A DNA stretch of 19,198 nucleotides, taken from contig CAJUPG010000039.1 in the NCBI GenBank assembly GCA_910588455.1, positions 1 to 19,198 on the forward strand, written 5' to 3'. Position numbers and translations under genes: made by a program. The DNA is from an uncultured Oscillospiraceae bacterium. Lineage in GTDB: Bacteria; Bacillota; Clostridia; Oscillospirales; Oscillospiraceae. This document shows positions 1 to 8,971 of this stretch, piece after piece. Positions within the stretch are counted from its first letter, which is position 1; the number at the start of each line of letters is the position of its first letter. Below the pieces are notes generated by a model, which searched no databases, was not told where the DNA came from, and saw only the letters and a program-made list of their open reading frames with translations.

Positions 1-2
1 AC

Positions 3-3000
3 CAGTATCTGGACACCGTGAACAAGATTATCGAGCAGAATGACACCAAAAAGTACGATCTGACCACCTTCGACGGCGACGATCAGAACATCGCTCTGGA
101 CGAAGTGGCGGAGAAGGACTACGCGGTTATCACCGATGTGGGTAATCTGGGCAATATGCTGCTGATTTCCGCCCCCGAGCTGGTGGAAGCCTCTATCAGC
201 AAGATTTCCGGCGTGTCCAACGCCAGCGCTACCGTAAAAGCCATCGTGGCCGACGGCACGGAGTACGTTGGTTCCCCTGTGGCCCACCACAAGAGCGCGA
301 CCTACAACACCGAAAACGCCCGCAGCCTGGACAACACCACCAACTTCGAGCGGATCGAGACCATTGGCGAGGCCACTCTGATCCTGGATTTCCAGGGTAA
401 GTGCATCGGCCTGGGCGAGCCTGAGTCCGACGAGGTCTTTGCCTATGTAGCCCAGTACGCTACCCGCCACGTGGACGGCTTCGGCACCGAGATGCGTCTG
501 GTGGCCAAGCTGTACCTGTCTGACGGCACCTCCGGCGTGTACCCCATCAACACCTCCGCCGGCACCGCCAGCACCAACTCCTTCAAGGACTACAAGCACA
601 ACAACGGCGCCGGCTATCAGACCAACGAGAACACCCTGAACGGCAAGCCTCTGGCCAATCCTTCCAAGGCGGTCGAGGTATATGACGACACCTACTTCAC
701 CATGGTGAAGAGCGACGGCACCCCCAACGGCAACGGCCTGGGCGTATTCAAGGCCAGTGTGCGGGCCGACGGCTCCGTTGTACTGGCGAAGCTGTCCGGC
801 CAGGACACCAAGCGGGATGACGCGGACCACGCCATCGGGGCGGCTGCCCGGGCCGTGGTGGGTCACTCCACGCTGATCGTCACCAAAACCTATCCCGCCG
901 GCAACATGAACACCATCGGCGGCAACGTCACCTCCACCGCGGACAGCAGCAAGTACATCTACCAGACCAACAAGACCGTGTTCTTCTATGTCAACGGCAG
1001 CTGGGGCACCAACGGCGATACCCTGGACGTGGTAACCCGCACCGGCATCGAGAATATGGCCAAGTTCATCCACGGCGAGAACTCCGACGACAACAACGAC
1101 AAGGACGAGTTTGTGCAGGTGTTCTCCGAGCTGGTGGTTGACCGCCGCCAGGTGAAGGCCGAGATGATCTACGGACTGGAAGTGGGCGCCAGCAACGACG
1201 TGGTTCTCTATGACCAGGGCCGCTGGCACACCACCGCGGTGTCCTCCAGCAAGGCCGACGGAAAGCTGGTCACCCTGACCTACGACGTGTATGATCTGGA
1301 CGGCGAGCTGAAGCAGATCACCTACGACAACGACGGCAAATACTACGAGGAGATCGAGGCCAAGCAGGAGGCCGCCAACAAGCCCACCGGCTACTACACC
1401 ATCGGCAAGGACACCATCCAGCCCGTGGCCGTGTTCCACGACAAGAACAGCGCGGGCGAGAAGCACGACTTTGCCAGCAGCAGCCTCTATCCCGACGACA
1501 ACAAGGCCAAGCTGAAGAAGAACGTGTTTGTAATCAACGCCATCGTGGACCACGTGGACTTTGAGAACAACATCTTCACCAAGATCGAGGACGTGGGCGG
1601 CATCACCAAGAACGCCATCGTGAAGGACCTGACCAACAACAGCTACACCACCTTCACCTCCGCCCAGGACATCCAGCGGGCCTGCGACGCGGGCAACACC
1701 GTGAAAATCTCCTACTGCTACGACACCAGCGGAAATGACGCCTACAAGGTGAAAGTGGTCTTTGTGACCGGCTTCGAGCCCAAGGGCACCAACGTGGTCG
1801 TGGACAGCAAGGATCCCAGCAAGGCTGTTCTGGACGAAAAGTTCAACCTGATTACCGTTGACGCGGTGGACGGCAAGGTCAACACCGGCGCTATGTACAA
1901 CGCCCTGACTGCCGCCGGTTACTATATCGTGAACTATGGCAGCACCATCGGCACTGTTAACTACAATACTGCGGCCGGTTCGCCGCTGACCACCATTACG
2001 GTTGCCAGCAACAACAACAGCAATGTGGGCTGGCGGATGTTCAATGTGGTCCTGGGTGAGAAGTATTGGACCATCAGCATCGACGGCAAGGTTGCCCAGT
2101 ATGTGAAGCAGGGCGAGAAGTCCAAGGAAATTGACTTCACTAAGATCAGCACCAAGGGCGGCACCGGTTATGTCATTGATAAGGCATATACCACCAGTTC
2201 TTCCGCCAGTATGACTGCCGGGTATAACACCTACGCCACCAAGCTGGACGAGGTCGTTGTGGACGGCACCGCCGCTAAGTATCCCGTTGTCATCAAGACT
2301 GGCTATGTGAAGGTGAGTAAGGATACCACCGAGAAATATGCCGAGGTTGGAAAGGCTTACACACTGGATGCCGCATTCAACGACAACAGCTATAGCTATG
2401 TCTTTGCTGGTCAGACCTATTACGTGAACAAGGGCGGCGAGATCCCCGCGAACCGCATGACTGGCGACATTGTCCTGAACGACGCTGCAACTGGAGTGTT
2501 CTATGTTGACGACGTAGCTACCCCGCTGCCCGCGAGCAACTTCTATCAGGCCAACCTGAGTGCGAACGGCGGTACTGGTGTGAAGTACACTGCGACTGGT
2601 GGTAGCGCTGCGTACAAGAGCTATGCCGACATTGAGACCGGCATTACTGTCTCCGCTGGCGACAAGATTGAAACCGGCTTCGTGAAGGTGACTGGCCTGG
2701 CCGGGACCGTTTGCACAGAATATAACAAGCCTTTGAAGGTTACGGCCAGCAACGGCACCGGCTCTGAGTGGTACTATGACGACGACGCGGAGAACAAGTC
2801 CTTTGTTAAGAAGGATGACAGCATCACCGTGACGAAGAATGTGACAATCGCCCAGGACAAAGTCCAGGTTATCATTGACGGTAATGTCGTTGGCGCGATT
2901 GCCTATAACATGAACAACTTCACCGTGGGTGCCTATAATATTCCGATGAACACGGCGAACTTCATGTACAACAATAACGCGGAAAAGGGCTGGATTCTGG

Positions 3001-3539
3001 TTGATGAAAATTTGACGACTGCGATTAATTTCTCCTCCAATACCTGCACCAAGGACCTTGAGATTGTGCTGAATGTTCAGGAGCCCAATGACGCGAGTAT
3101 TGACTCTTGGATTTCGGGTGATCAGGGCACCTGGCCGACCGAGGGAACCGCTCAGATCGCGGCATCTTCGGTTGTTGAGACCCTCAAAAAGTTCGGCATT
3201 AGTGAGGCTGACATTACCCCCAACGAAACGAGAGTGTTTGCCTTTGCAAAGTCGGCGACTGGCGGCAGCGTAGCGCTGGAAATCTTCAGCGGGGCGAGCG
3301 CCGATGCTTCCAAGCGGGTCTACATTGAAAACAGTAACGCTACAGGCACCGGAAACAGCGGGTTCTATATCTGTCTGGACCCCGCGAATGTAGGTAACAC
3401 CGGCTGGGCCGCGGCTAACGCGGGCTCTGGGTCGCTGAAAACCGAGACACTGGAAACTGGTATCTATTTCTACCAGATCAGCGGTCCTGGTTGTGTGGCG
3501 ACAAGCGGAACCTTTGAATTTACAAAGCCTGGAACCTAA
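3..3539 (+). CDS. Large secreted or S-layer-type surface protein (5' end cut off)
   Basis: The reading frame is open from the first full codon of the window (position 3) to TAA at 3537-3539, giving 1178 residues with the real start lying to the left. A GTG at 18 is in frame, but no ribosome binding site precedes it and the frame continues upstream, so it is probably internal. The visible part is rich in Asp, Asn, Thr, Gly, Val and Tyr, has very few Cys, and has no membrane helix, LPXTG sorting signal or enzyme motif. This composition fits an extracellular beta-rich surface protein. Two similar segments containing TGYVKV and TGFVKV (about residues 760 and 890) suggest repeated domains. Any signal peptide or SLH anchoring domains would be outside the window. 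Codon use changes at about 1960: upstream third positions are almost all G/C, while downstream A/T-ending codons are common. It ends just before a hairpin terminator. The surface-protein role is inference; the frame is certain. Confidence 0.75.
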   Translation, partial: QYLDTVNKIIEQNDTKKYDLTTFDGDDQNIALDEVAEKDYAVITDVGNLGNMLLISAPELVEASISKISGVSNASATVKAIVADGTEYVGSPVAHHKSATYNTENARSLDNTTNFERIETIGEATLILDFQGKCIGLGEPESDEVFAYVAQYATRHVDGFGTEMRLVAKLYLSDGTSGVYPINTSAGTASTNSFKDYKHNNGAGYQTNENTLNGKPLANPSKAVEVYDDTYFTMVKSDGTPNGNGLGVFKASVRADGSVVLAKLSGQDTKRDDADHAIGAAARAVVGHSTLIVTKTYPAGNMNTIGGNVTSTADSSKYIYQTNKTVFFYVNGSWGTNGDTLDVVTRTGIENMAKFIHGENSDDNNDKDEFVQVFSELVVDRRQVKAEMIYGLEVGASNDVVLYDQGRWHTTAVSSSKADGKLVTLTYDVYDLDGELKQITYDNDGKYYEEIEAKQEAANKPTGYYTIGKDTIQPVAVFHDKNSAGEKHDFASSSLYPDDNKAKLKKNVFVINAIVDHVDFENNIFTKIEDVGGITKNAIVKDLTNNSYTTFTSAQDIQRACDAGNTVKISYCYDTSGNDAYKVKVVFVTGFEPKGTNVVVDSKDPSKAVLDEKFNLITVDAVDGKVNTGAMYNALTAAGYYIVNYGSTIGTVNYNTAAGSPLTTITVASNNNSNVGWRMFNVVLGEKYWTISIDGKVAQYVKQGEKSKEIDFTKISTKGGTGYVIDKAYTTSSSASMTAGYNTYATKLDEVVVDGTAAKYPVVIKTGYVKVSKDTTEKYAEVGKAYTLDAAFNDNSYSYVFAGQTYYVNKGGEIPANRMTGDIVLNDAATGVFYVDDVATPLPASNFYQANLSANGGTGVKYTATGGSAAYKSYADIETGITVSAGDKIETGFVKVTGLAGTVCTEYNKPLKVTASNGTGSEWYYDDDAENKSFVKKDDSITVTKNVTIAQDKVQVIIDGNVVGAIAYNMNNFTVGAYNIPMNTANFMYNNNAEKGWILVDENLTTAINFSSNTCTKDLEIVLNVQEPNDASIDSWISGDQGTWPTEGTAQIAASSVVETLKKFGISEADITPNETRVFAFAKSATGGSVALEIFSGASADASKRVYIENSNATGTGNSGFYICLDPANVGNTGWAAANAGSGSLKTETLETGIYFYQISGPGCVATSGTFEFTKPGT

Positions 3540-3551
3540 GAAATTAGTTCA

Positions 3552-3577
3552 CCCCCCGGGAGAAATCCCGGGGGGTT
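3552..3577 (+). terminator. Hairpin terminator after the surface protein gene
   Basis: A perfect 10-bp stem (CCCCCCGGGA, 3552-3561, pairing with 3566-3575) closes a GAAA tetraloop. Only two T residues follow on the plus strand, so the U-tract is poor, but the stem is very GC-rich. It sits between two converging genes (plus gene ending at 3539, minus gene ending at 3588) and may serve both. Confidence 0.7.
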
Positions 3578-3587
3578 CCCCTATTTC

Positions 3588-4061
3588 TCAGCGAAACGCC
3601 AGATAGACATAAAGCTTCTGGGTCTCGTTCAGGCAGGTGCGCATACTGCTGTTTTCCCCCTGATTGAACACCGTAAAGCCGCTTTCCGTGATGGTAATTC
3701 CCATGTAGGCCCCCACGGAAAAGCTGGCGATATTCAGCGCCAACCCGCCGTATGTAATCAGGTTGGTGGAGCTGTTGTTCATCACGAAATTGGACGGCAT
3801 CACCAGCACCGCCCGGGGACGGAAGCCCAGAGACACGTCCCGCCGCGCCGCGCCGTTGCCGGAGTAGCTCCCGGTGACCACCGGCTGATTGTTGGGACTG
3901 TATGCCGCGCCCGCCGTAGATTGAGCACGTTCAATGGCGGTCTGCTGGGCGGTGAGGGCGGCGTCGATTTTGGCGTTGTCGCCGTTGAAATCCACCCGCT
4001 GGACCTTGTCCTGGGGCTCCCACTGGCAGAGGTTGTAATTTTGGGTATAGTTGGTTGACAT
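3588..4061 (-). CDS. Small phage-tail-fibre-like protein, function unknown
   Basis: The product is 157 residues. I start it at the ATG at 4061 (MSTNYTQNYNLCQW) because a good AAGGGAGGA site lies just upstream; the frame could extend to 4136 but that extension contains the ribosome binding site. Residues about 1-38 (NYNLCQWEPQDKVQRVDF...DNAKIDAAL) resemble a segment seen at the N-terminus of many Clostridia prophage tail proteins. The C-terminal half (about 65-157; GSYSGNG, LGFRPRAVLVM, ITESGFTVFNQ, KLYVYLAF) looks like the beta-rich tip domain of phage tail fibres. There is no signal peptide or membrane segment. No other phage gene is in the window, so this may be a domesticated or orphan fragment. 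The family resemblance is from memory of such sequences; the function is unknown. Confidence 0.65.
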   Translation of the reverse strand: MSTNYTQNYNLCQWEPQDKVQRVDFNGDNAKIDAALTAQQTAIERAQSTAGAAYSPNNQPVVTGSYSGNGAARRDVSLGFRPRAVLVMPSNFVMNNSSTNLITYGGLALNIASFSVGAYMGITITESGFTVFNQGENSSMRTCLNETQKLYVYLAFR

Positions 4062-4115
4062 TTTGTGTTCCTCCCTTAAAAGCAGTTTCATAAAGGGTGG
4101 GAATCCGGCAAAAGT

Positions 4116-4131
4116 TGTACGTTTGCGTACA
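4116..4131. promoter_or_regulatory. Palindromic possible operator between divergent genes
   Basis: TGTACG-TTTG-CGTACA is a perfect 6-bp inverted repeat with a 4-base centre. It lies in the 213-bp gap between the minus-strand tail-fibre-like gene and the plus-strand phosphorelay operon, about 55 bp upstream of the minus-strand start. It could bind a dimeric repressor, but nothing else supports this. Confidence 0.3.
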
Positions 4132-4210
4132 CCCAACGAAAAAATAAAATGTTACAGTTTCGTGACAGCTCCCAAACGGAATGCAGAGGCGGTCCAAACC
4201 GACAGACAGG

Positions 4211-4239
4211 TTGCAATTCCGGTGCTATTGGTATATAAT
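4211..4239 (+). promoter_or_regulatory. Sigma-A type promoter of the phosphorelay operon
   Basis: TTGCAA (4211-4216) and a perfect TATAAT (4234-4239) are separated by 17 bp. The predicted start site is near 4246, about 30 bases before the ATG of the HPt gene, whose AAAGGAG ribosome binding site lies in between. No terminator is seen until after the kinase gene, so this promoter probably serves all three signalling genes. Confidence 0.8.
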
Positions 4240-4274
4240 GCTCGTTGAGATTGTATAGAAAAGGAGTACAGCGT

Positions 4275-4631
4275 ATGACTTTCCTGGAGGAATTGAAAAA
4301 CCTGGGCGTGGATACGGACGAGGGCCTGGAGCGGGTGATGGGCGACAGCGGCCTGTATGAAACGCTGCTGGATCTGTTTGTGGAGACCCTCCAGGACAAC
4401 CCGGTCGCGCCGGAGGACTTCGGCGGCGATTTGGAACCGCTGATTAAAACGGTCCATATGCTGAAAGGGGCTGCGGGCAACCTGTCGCTCACCCCTGTGT
4501 TCCACGGGTACAACAGCATTCTGGGCCTTCTGCGGGAAGGAAATCCCGTCCAGGCCCGGAGGGAGTTTGAGGCGCTGCTGCCGGTCCAGACCCAGCTGCT
4601 GGCCTGTATCCAGCGGCGCCAGGCCCCCTGA
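4275..4631 (+). CDS. HPt domain histidine phosphotransfer protein
   Basis: A 118-residue, single-domain soluble protein. The HPt signature HMLKGAAGNL is at residues 61-70, with His61 the expected phospho-accepting residue. The remainder reads as the helical bundle typical of this domain (about 110 residues in the family). HPt proteins shuttle phosphate between a hybrid kinase's receiver and a downstream response regulator. I chose ATG 4275 because AAAGGAG is 8 bases upstream; a longer frame from 4245 would include that site. It is first in an operon with a receiver-HD-GYP protein (27-base gap) and a hybrid kinase with receiver domains, which are its obvious partners. Function from motif is secure; partner specificity is inferred from context. 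Confidence 0.88.
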   Translation: MTFLEELKNLGVDTDEGLERVMGDSGLYETLLDLFVETLQDNPVAPEDFGGDLEPLIKTVHMLKGAAGNLSLTPVFHGYNSILGLLREGNPVQARREFEALLPVQTQLLACIQRRQAP

Positions 4632-4658
4632 CTTTTTTAGGAAGAGAGTGTTGGCAGA

Positions 4659-5768
4659 ATGAAAACAGAGGTGACCCGTCCGGCGGAGCAAATCACGGCC
4701 GATACGCTTTTAATCGTAGACGACGACGCAATCAACCGCAAGGTGCTGGGGAAAATTTTTTCCGGCTGCTACCAGGTGGAGGAGGCGCAGGACGGGGCGG
4801 CGGGGCTGAAAAAGCTTCTGGACGATCCCGACTCCTACTGCGCCGTGCTGCTGGATGTAATGATGCCGGGGCTGTCGGGGATTGAGGTGCTGCGGGAGCT
4901 GAAGGACCAGAACCTGCTGGATAAAACGCCCGTCTTTTTGATTACGTCCGAGCGGGGGGAGGCCGTGGTCCGGGAGGCGTATCAGCTGGGCGTGATGGAT
5001 GTGCTGTCCAAGCCGGTGGTGCCTTACGTGGTGCGCCGGCGGGTGCAGTCCGTCATTGAGCTGTTTGAGGCCCGGAAGCATCTGCGCACCGTGGTGGAGC
5101 ACCAGAGCATCGCCCTGCTGGAGCAGGCGGAAAAAATTATTCAGCTCAACCAGGGGATGATTGAAGCGCTGGCCACGGCAATCGAATTCCGCAATGAGGA
5201 ATCCGGCGGCCATGTCCAGCGGATCTGCGCCATCACCCGCCTTATGCTCCAGAACACCGAGTTTGGCGCGGGCCTGAGCCCGGACGAAATCGAAAATATC
5301 GCCCTGGCCTCCATTATGCATGACGTAGGCAAAATTTCCATCCCCGACGCGGTGCTGACCAAGCCGGGCAAGCTCACGCCCCAGGAATATGAAATTATCA
5401 AAAGTCATACCTTCCGGGGCGTGGAAATTCTGGAGCGGGTGCCCCAGCTGCGGGAGAGCGGCATCTACTGCTACGCCTGCGACATTGCCCGGCACCACCA
5501 TGAGCGGTGGGACGGCGGGGGGTATCCGGACGGGCTGGCGGGCGACCAGATCTCCCCCTGGTCCCAGGTGGTCTCCCTGGCGGACGTGTACGACGCGCTG
5601 TGCTGCCGGCGGGTGTATAAGCCGCCGATCCCCCGGGAGAAGGCGCTGGAGATGATTCAGACGGGACAGTGCGGCCAGTTCAATCCCCGTCTGCTGGACA
5701 GCTTCCTGGCGGTGGAGGACGAGATTCACCGCCTGTACGAAAATTTGCCTGAACTGCTGACGGGATGA
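4659..5768 (+). CDS. Response regulator with HD-GYP c-di-GMP phosphodiesterase domain
   Basis: 369 residues. An N-terminal receiver domain (about 16-130) has the acidic pocket DDD at 21-23, phospho-acceptor Asp66 in LLDVMMPG and Lys118 in LSKP. A helical linker follows (about 135-165). The HD-GYP domain (about 165-365) has HD at 221-222 in IMHDVGKISIPD, the K..H helix ending at His250, the HHH cluster at 279-281, GYP at 288-290 and the D..DAL motif near 309-313. This is the catalytic metal-binding set of HD-GYP enzymes, which hydrolyse cyclic di-GMP. Phosphorylation of Asp66, probably from the HPt protein encoded just upstream, would control activity. The stop overlaps a possible ATG of the kinase gene (ATGA at 5765-5768), which suggests translational coupling. 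The ribosome binding site is weak (GGAAGAGAG). Confidence 0.92.
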   Translation: MKTEVTRPAEQITADTLLIVDDDAINRKVLGKIFSGCYQVEEAQDGAAGLKKLLDDPDSYCAVLLDVMMPGLSGIEVLRELKDQNLLDKTPVFLITSERGEAVVREAYQLGVMDVLSKPVVPYVVRRRVQSVIELFEARKHLRTVVEHQSIALLEQAEKIIQLNQGMIEALATAIEFRNEESGGHVQRICAITRLMLQNTEFGAGLSPDEIENIALASIMHDVGKISIPDAVLTKPGKLTPQEYEIIKSHTFRGVEILERVPQLRESGIYCYACDIARHHHERWDGGGYPDGLAGDQISPWSQVVSLADVYDALCCRRVYKPPIPREKALEMIQTGQCGQFNPRLLDSFLAVEDEIHRLYENLPELLTG

Positions 5769-5815
5769 CCGCTCCCAAACAGGCAGGCGCGATGGAAAAA
5801 ACAGGTGGAATTGCT

Positions 5816-8800
5816 ATGTATCATTGCCGGCTACAGTTTTATCTGCTGAATATACCGCGGGAAATAGCCGAAATCCTGAAGGCGGAGCCCCCTCTGGAGC
5901 GGTTTGCCCATGTGTTTACCGAGAGCGCCGGACTGGACCCGGCGCTGGCCGGCCAGGCGGACGTGGTGCTGGCCCATCTGCCGGGGGGAGACGGCCTTTC
6001 CGCCCTTGCCCCGACGCTGCGGGAGGATGCACAGCTGATTTTGCTGGGGGGCTGGGAGGGCCTCCCAGCCGCCGCTCTGGAGCTCCCCCAGCTGGCCGGC
6101 CTGTGGCCGGCCTCTGTGACAGAGGATATGGTCCGGCTCCAGTTCCGCCAGTGGCAGAAAGGCTGCAAGCGGGACAAGGATTTGTGGCAGGCGGAGCAAT
6201 TTTTAAACGCCTGCATCAACGGGGCGCCCAACCTGATCTGGTTCAAGGACAAGGACGGCATCCACGAAAAGGTGAACGACAGCTTCTGCCAGGTGGTGGG
6301 CAAAACCCACCAGCAGGTGGAGGGGCGCACCCACGCCTATATCTGGGATGTGGAGGAGGACGACCCGGCCTGCATTGAGTCGGAGCGGGAGGTCATGCAG
6401 GAGCGGAAAACCTGCGTGTCCAACGAAGTGGTGCAGACCGGCAGCGGCCAGCGGCTGCTGACCACCTATAAATCTCCCGTCTACGACCTGGACGGGAGCG
6501 TGGCCGGTACGGTGGGGGTTGCCATCGACGTAACCCAGGAGCGGGCCTACGAGCAGGCGATTACCGAGAAAAACCGGACCATGGAGATGCTCTTCTCTAC
6601 CATGGACTGCGGCGTCATGTGCCATTCCCTGGACGGCAAGCGGGTGATCAGCGTCAACCAGGCGGCCCTGCGGCTGCTGGGCTATTCCTCGCAGGAGGAG
6701 CTGCTGGCGGACGGCTTCAATCTGGTGGCCCAGTCGGTGGCGGACGAGGACAAACCCAAGCTGCGGGCCAGCATCACCTCCCTGAAAAAGCCGGAGGACA
6801 GCGTCAGCGTGGAGTACCGGGTGCAGCACGCAGACGGCTCGGTTCTCCACATTCTGGGCAACGTGAAGCTGGTGGAGGAGGGCGGCGAGCTGTTTTATCA
6901 GCGGTTCCTGCTGGACTTCACCGCCCAGAAGCTGCGGGATGAGGCCAAGTGGGCCCAGAAGGACTGGGAGATGCAGTACCAGGAGCGGGTCTTTGAAATC
7001 TTCTCCACCTTCCTCTCCGATAACGTGGACGACATCTATATGATGCTGGACGAGTGGGGAAAAAAGGCGGAATTTATCAGTCCCAACGTGGAGCGGGTGC
7101 TGGGTCTGTCCCGGAGCGCCCTGATGGAAAATCTCCAGATCCTGGACCAGGCCAAGTATTTTACCGGCGGCAGGGTAAGCCGTGAGGACCTGAGGATGCT
7201 GAAGCCCGGGATGTCTCTGGAGCGGATGGAGACGGAGCGGGTCAACCATCAGACCGGCGAGCGCCGGTGGTTCCAGGAGAGCGTGCACTGTGTATCCCTC
7301 CAGGGAGTCAAGAAGATTATTGTCTATATCTCCGACCGGACCCAGGAGCGCCAGACCCAGGACACGTTGACGGAGGCCCTGGAGATGGCCCAGGTGGCCA
7401 ACCGGGCCAAAAGCACCTTCCTGAGCAACGTAAGCCACGACATCCGCACCCCCATGAACGTAATTATGGGCTTCCTCACCCTGCTGGGAGAGGAGGCCGA
7501 CAACCCCAAGCGCGTCCGGGAGTATGCCCAGAAGATCGCCGCCGCCAGCCAGCACCTGCTGGAGCTGATTAACGACGTGCTGGATATGAACAAGATCGAG
7601 AGCGGCAGCGCAGTCCTCAACATTACCGGCCTGCGTCTGGCGGATCTGATTGACGAAGTGAACACCATTATCCGTCCCCAGGCCAGGGAGAAGGGCCAGA
7701 CCTTTGAAATCCAAACGGACTCCCTCACCTGCGAGTATCTGCTGGGGGATAAGCTGCGGATCAATCAAATCATGATAAATATCCTGTCTAATGCGGTGAA
7801 ATACACGCCCAGCGGCGGAAAAATCACCATGAAGGTCACCGAGCTGCCCCAGGTGGACAAAAATTACAGCCGCATCCGCTTTGTGGTCCGGGATAACGGC
7901 CAGGGCATGAGTGAGGAATACCAGCGGGTGCTCTTCGACCCCTTCACCCGGGAGGAGGTGAACGCGTGGCACCAGATCCAGGGCACCGGCCTTGGTATGG
8001 CCATCACAAAAAGCCTGGTGGACCTGATGGGCGGCACCATCCGGGTGGAGAGCCAGATGGGAAAGGGCAGCGTATTCACCGTGGAACTGGAACTGCGGGT
8101 CCAGGAGCAGGAGGAGGACCCGGACTTCTGGAAGCGCTATGGGATTGCCCGCATGATTGTGGCGGATGACGATGAGGACATCTGCCGGGACATTGCGAAG
8201 AAAATGACCGGAGGGGGCGTTGTTACCCAGTACGCCACCCGCGGAGAGCAGGCCGTGGAGATGGTCCGCGCCGCCCGGGAGCGGGGAGAGCCCTTCGACC
8301 TGATTCTGCTGGACTGGAAAATGCCCGGCCTGAATGGACTGGAGACCGCCCGGCTGATTCAAAAAGGCGCTCCGGAGAAGCCCCCCATTCTGCTGTTCAC
8401 TGCCTACGACTGGGTGGACGTGGAGCAGGAAGCTATGGAAGCGGGCATTGAGCACTTCCTTGCAAAGCCCTTCTTCATGAGCAGCTTCAAGGAGACCATC
8501 CAGCGGATGCTGGGCGGCGAACAAAAGACGGCGCTTTCCGCCGGCGGAGAGGGCATTTTGACGGACCGGCACGTGCTCGTTGTGGATGACATCGCCCTCA
8601 ACCGGACCATTCTGGTGAAAATTCTCACCACCCTGGGGGCGGTCTGTGATGAGGCGGAAAACGGCCAGGCGGCGCTGGAGAAATTTGAGGCGTCGCCCGC
8701 CGGAAGATACGACCTGATTCTGATGGACATTCAAATGCCGGTTCTGGACGGCTATGCGGCCACCCGGGCCATCCGTGCCAGCACCCACCCCTCCGCCCGG

Positions 8801-8959
8801 TCGATCGCCATTGTCGCCATGACCGCCAACGCCTTTGTGGACGATATTCGGGACGCCCTGGACTCCGGCATGGACGGACACATCTCCAAGCCCATCGTGC
8901 TGGAACAGCTGAAAGGGACAATCCAGCAGGTTTTGGAACGGAAAAGCCAGGAGAATTGA
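5816..8959 (+). CDS. Soluble hybrid sensor histidine kinase (3 PAS, HisKA, HATPase, 2 receivers)
   Basis: 1047 residues from ATG 5816, which has AGGTGG seven bases upstream. An alternative ATG at 5765 overlaps the previous stop and adds 17 unremarkable residues, but has no ribosome binding site. Residues 1-115 look like a degenerate receiver (the stretch around VVLAHLPGGDG has His54 where the phospho-Asp would be). Three PAS-like sensory domains follow, at about 127-245, 253-372 and 388-510. The HisKA domain has phospho-acceptor His541 in SHDIRTPMN, and the HATPase carries an N-box (ILSNAVKYTP), DNGQGM and GTGLGM. Two C-terminal receivers have Asp833 (LLDWKMPG) and Asp971 (LMDIQMP). No membrane helix is visible, so the signal is probably cytosolic. 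It likely feeds phosphate through the HPt protein to the HD-GYP regulator in the same operon. Confidence 0.92.
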   Translation: MYHCRLQFYLLNIPREIAEILKAEPPLERFAHVFTESAGLDPALAGQADVVLAHLPGGDGLSALAPTLREDAQLILLGGWEGLPAAALELPQLAGLWPASVTEDMVRLQFRQWQKGCKRDKDLWQAEQFLNACINGAPNLIWFKDKDGIHEKVNDSFCQVVGKTHQQVEGRTHAYIWDVEEDDPACIESEREVMQERKTCVSNEVVQTGSGQRLLTTYKSPVYDLDGSVAGTVGVAIDVTQERAYEQAITEKNRTMEMLFSTMDCGVMCHSLDGKRVISVNQAALRLLGYSSQEELLADGFNLVAQSVADEDKPKLRASITSLKKPEDSVSVEYRVQHADGSVLHILGNVKLVEEGGELFYQRFLLDFTAQKLRDEAKWAQKDWEMQYQERVFEIFSTFLSDNVDDIYMMLDEWGKKAEFISPNVERVLGLSRSALMENLQILDQAKYFTGGRVSREDLRMLKPGMSLERMETERVNHQTGERRWFQESVHCVSLQGVKKIIVYISDRTQERQTQDTLTEALEMAQVANRAKSTFLSNVSHDIRTPMNVIMGFLTLLGEEADNPKRVREYAQKIAAASQHLLELINDVLDMNKIESGSAVLNITGLRLADLIDEVNTIIRPQAREKGQTFEIQTDSLTCEYLLGDKLRINQIMINILSNAVKYTPSGGKITMKVTELPQVDKNYSRIRFVVRDNGQGMSEEYQRVLFDPFTREEVNAWHQIQGTGLGMAITKSLVDLMGGTIRVESQMGKGSVFTVELELRVQEQEEDPDFWKRYGIARMIVADDDEDICRDIAKKMTGGGVVTQYATRGEQAVEMVRAARERGEPFDLILLDWKMPGLNGLETARLIQKGAPEKPPILLFTAYDWVDVEQEAMEAGIEHFLAKPFFMSSFKETIQRMLGGEQKTALSAGGEGILTDRHVLVVDDIALNRTILVKILTTLGAVCDEAENGQAALEKFEASPAGRYDLILMDIQMPVLDGYAATRAIRASTHPSARSIAIVAMTANAFVDDIRDALDSGMDGHISKPIVLEQLKGTIQQVLERKSQEN

Positions 8960-8971
8960 GCCTTTTTACAC

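Noticed and set aside
6203..8881. A minus-strand open frame of 892 codons opposite the hybrid kinase gene
   Set aside because: It is antisense to an unambiguous kinase with all motifs; long antisense frames are common in GC-rich genes. Its composition (His, Gln, Gly, Leu rich) matches no family and it lacks a ribosome binding site context.
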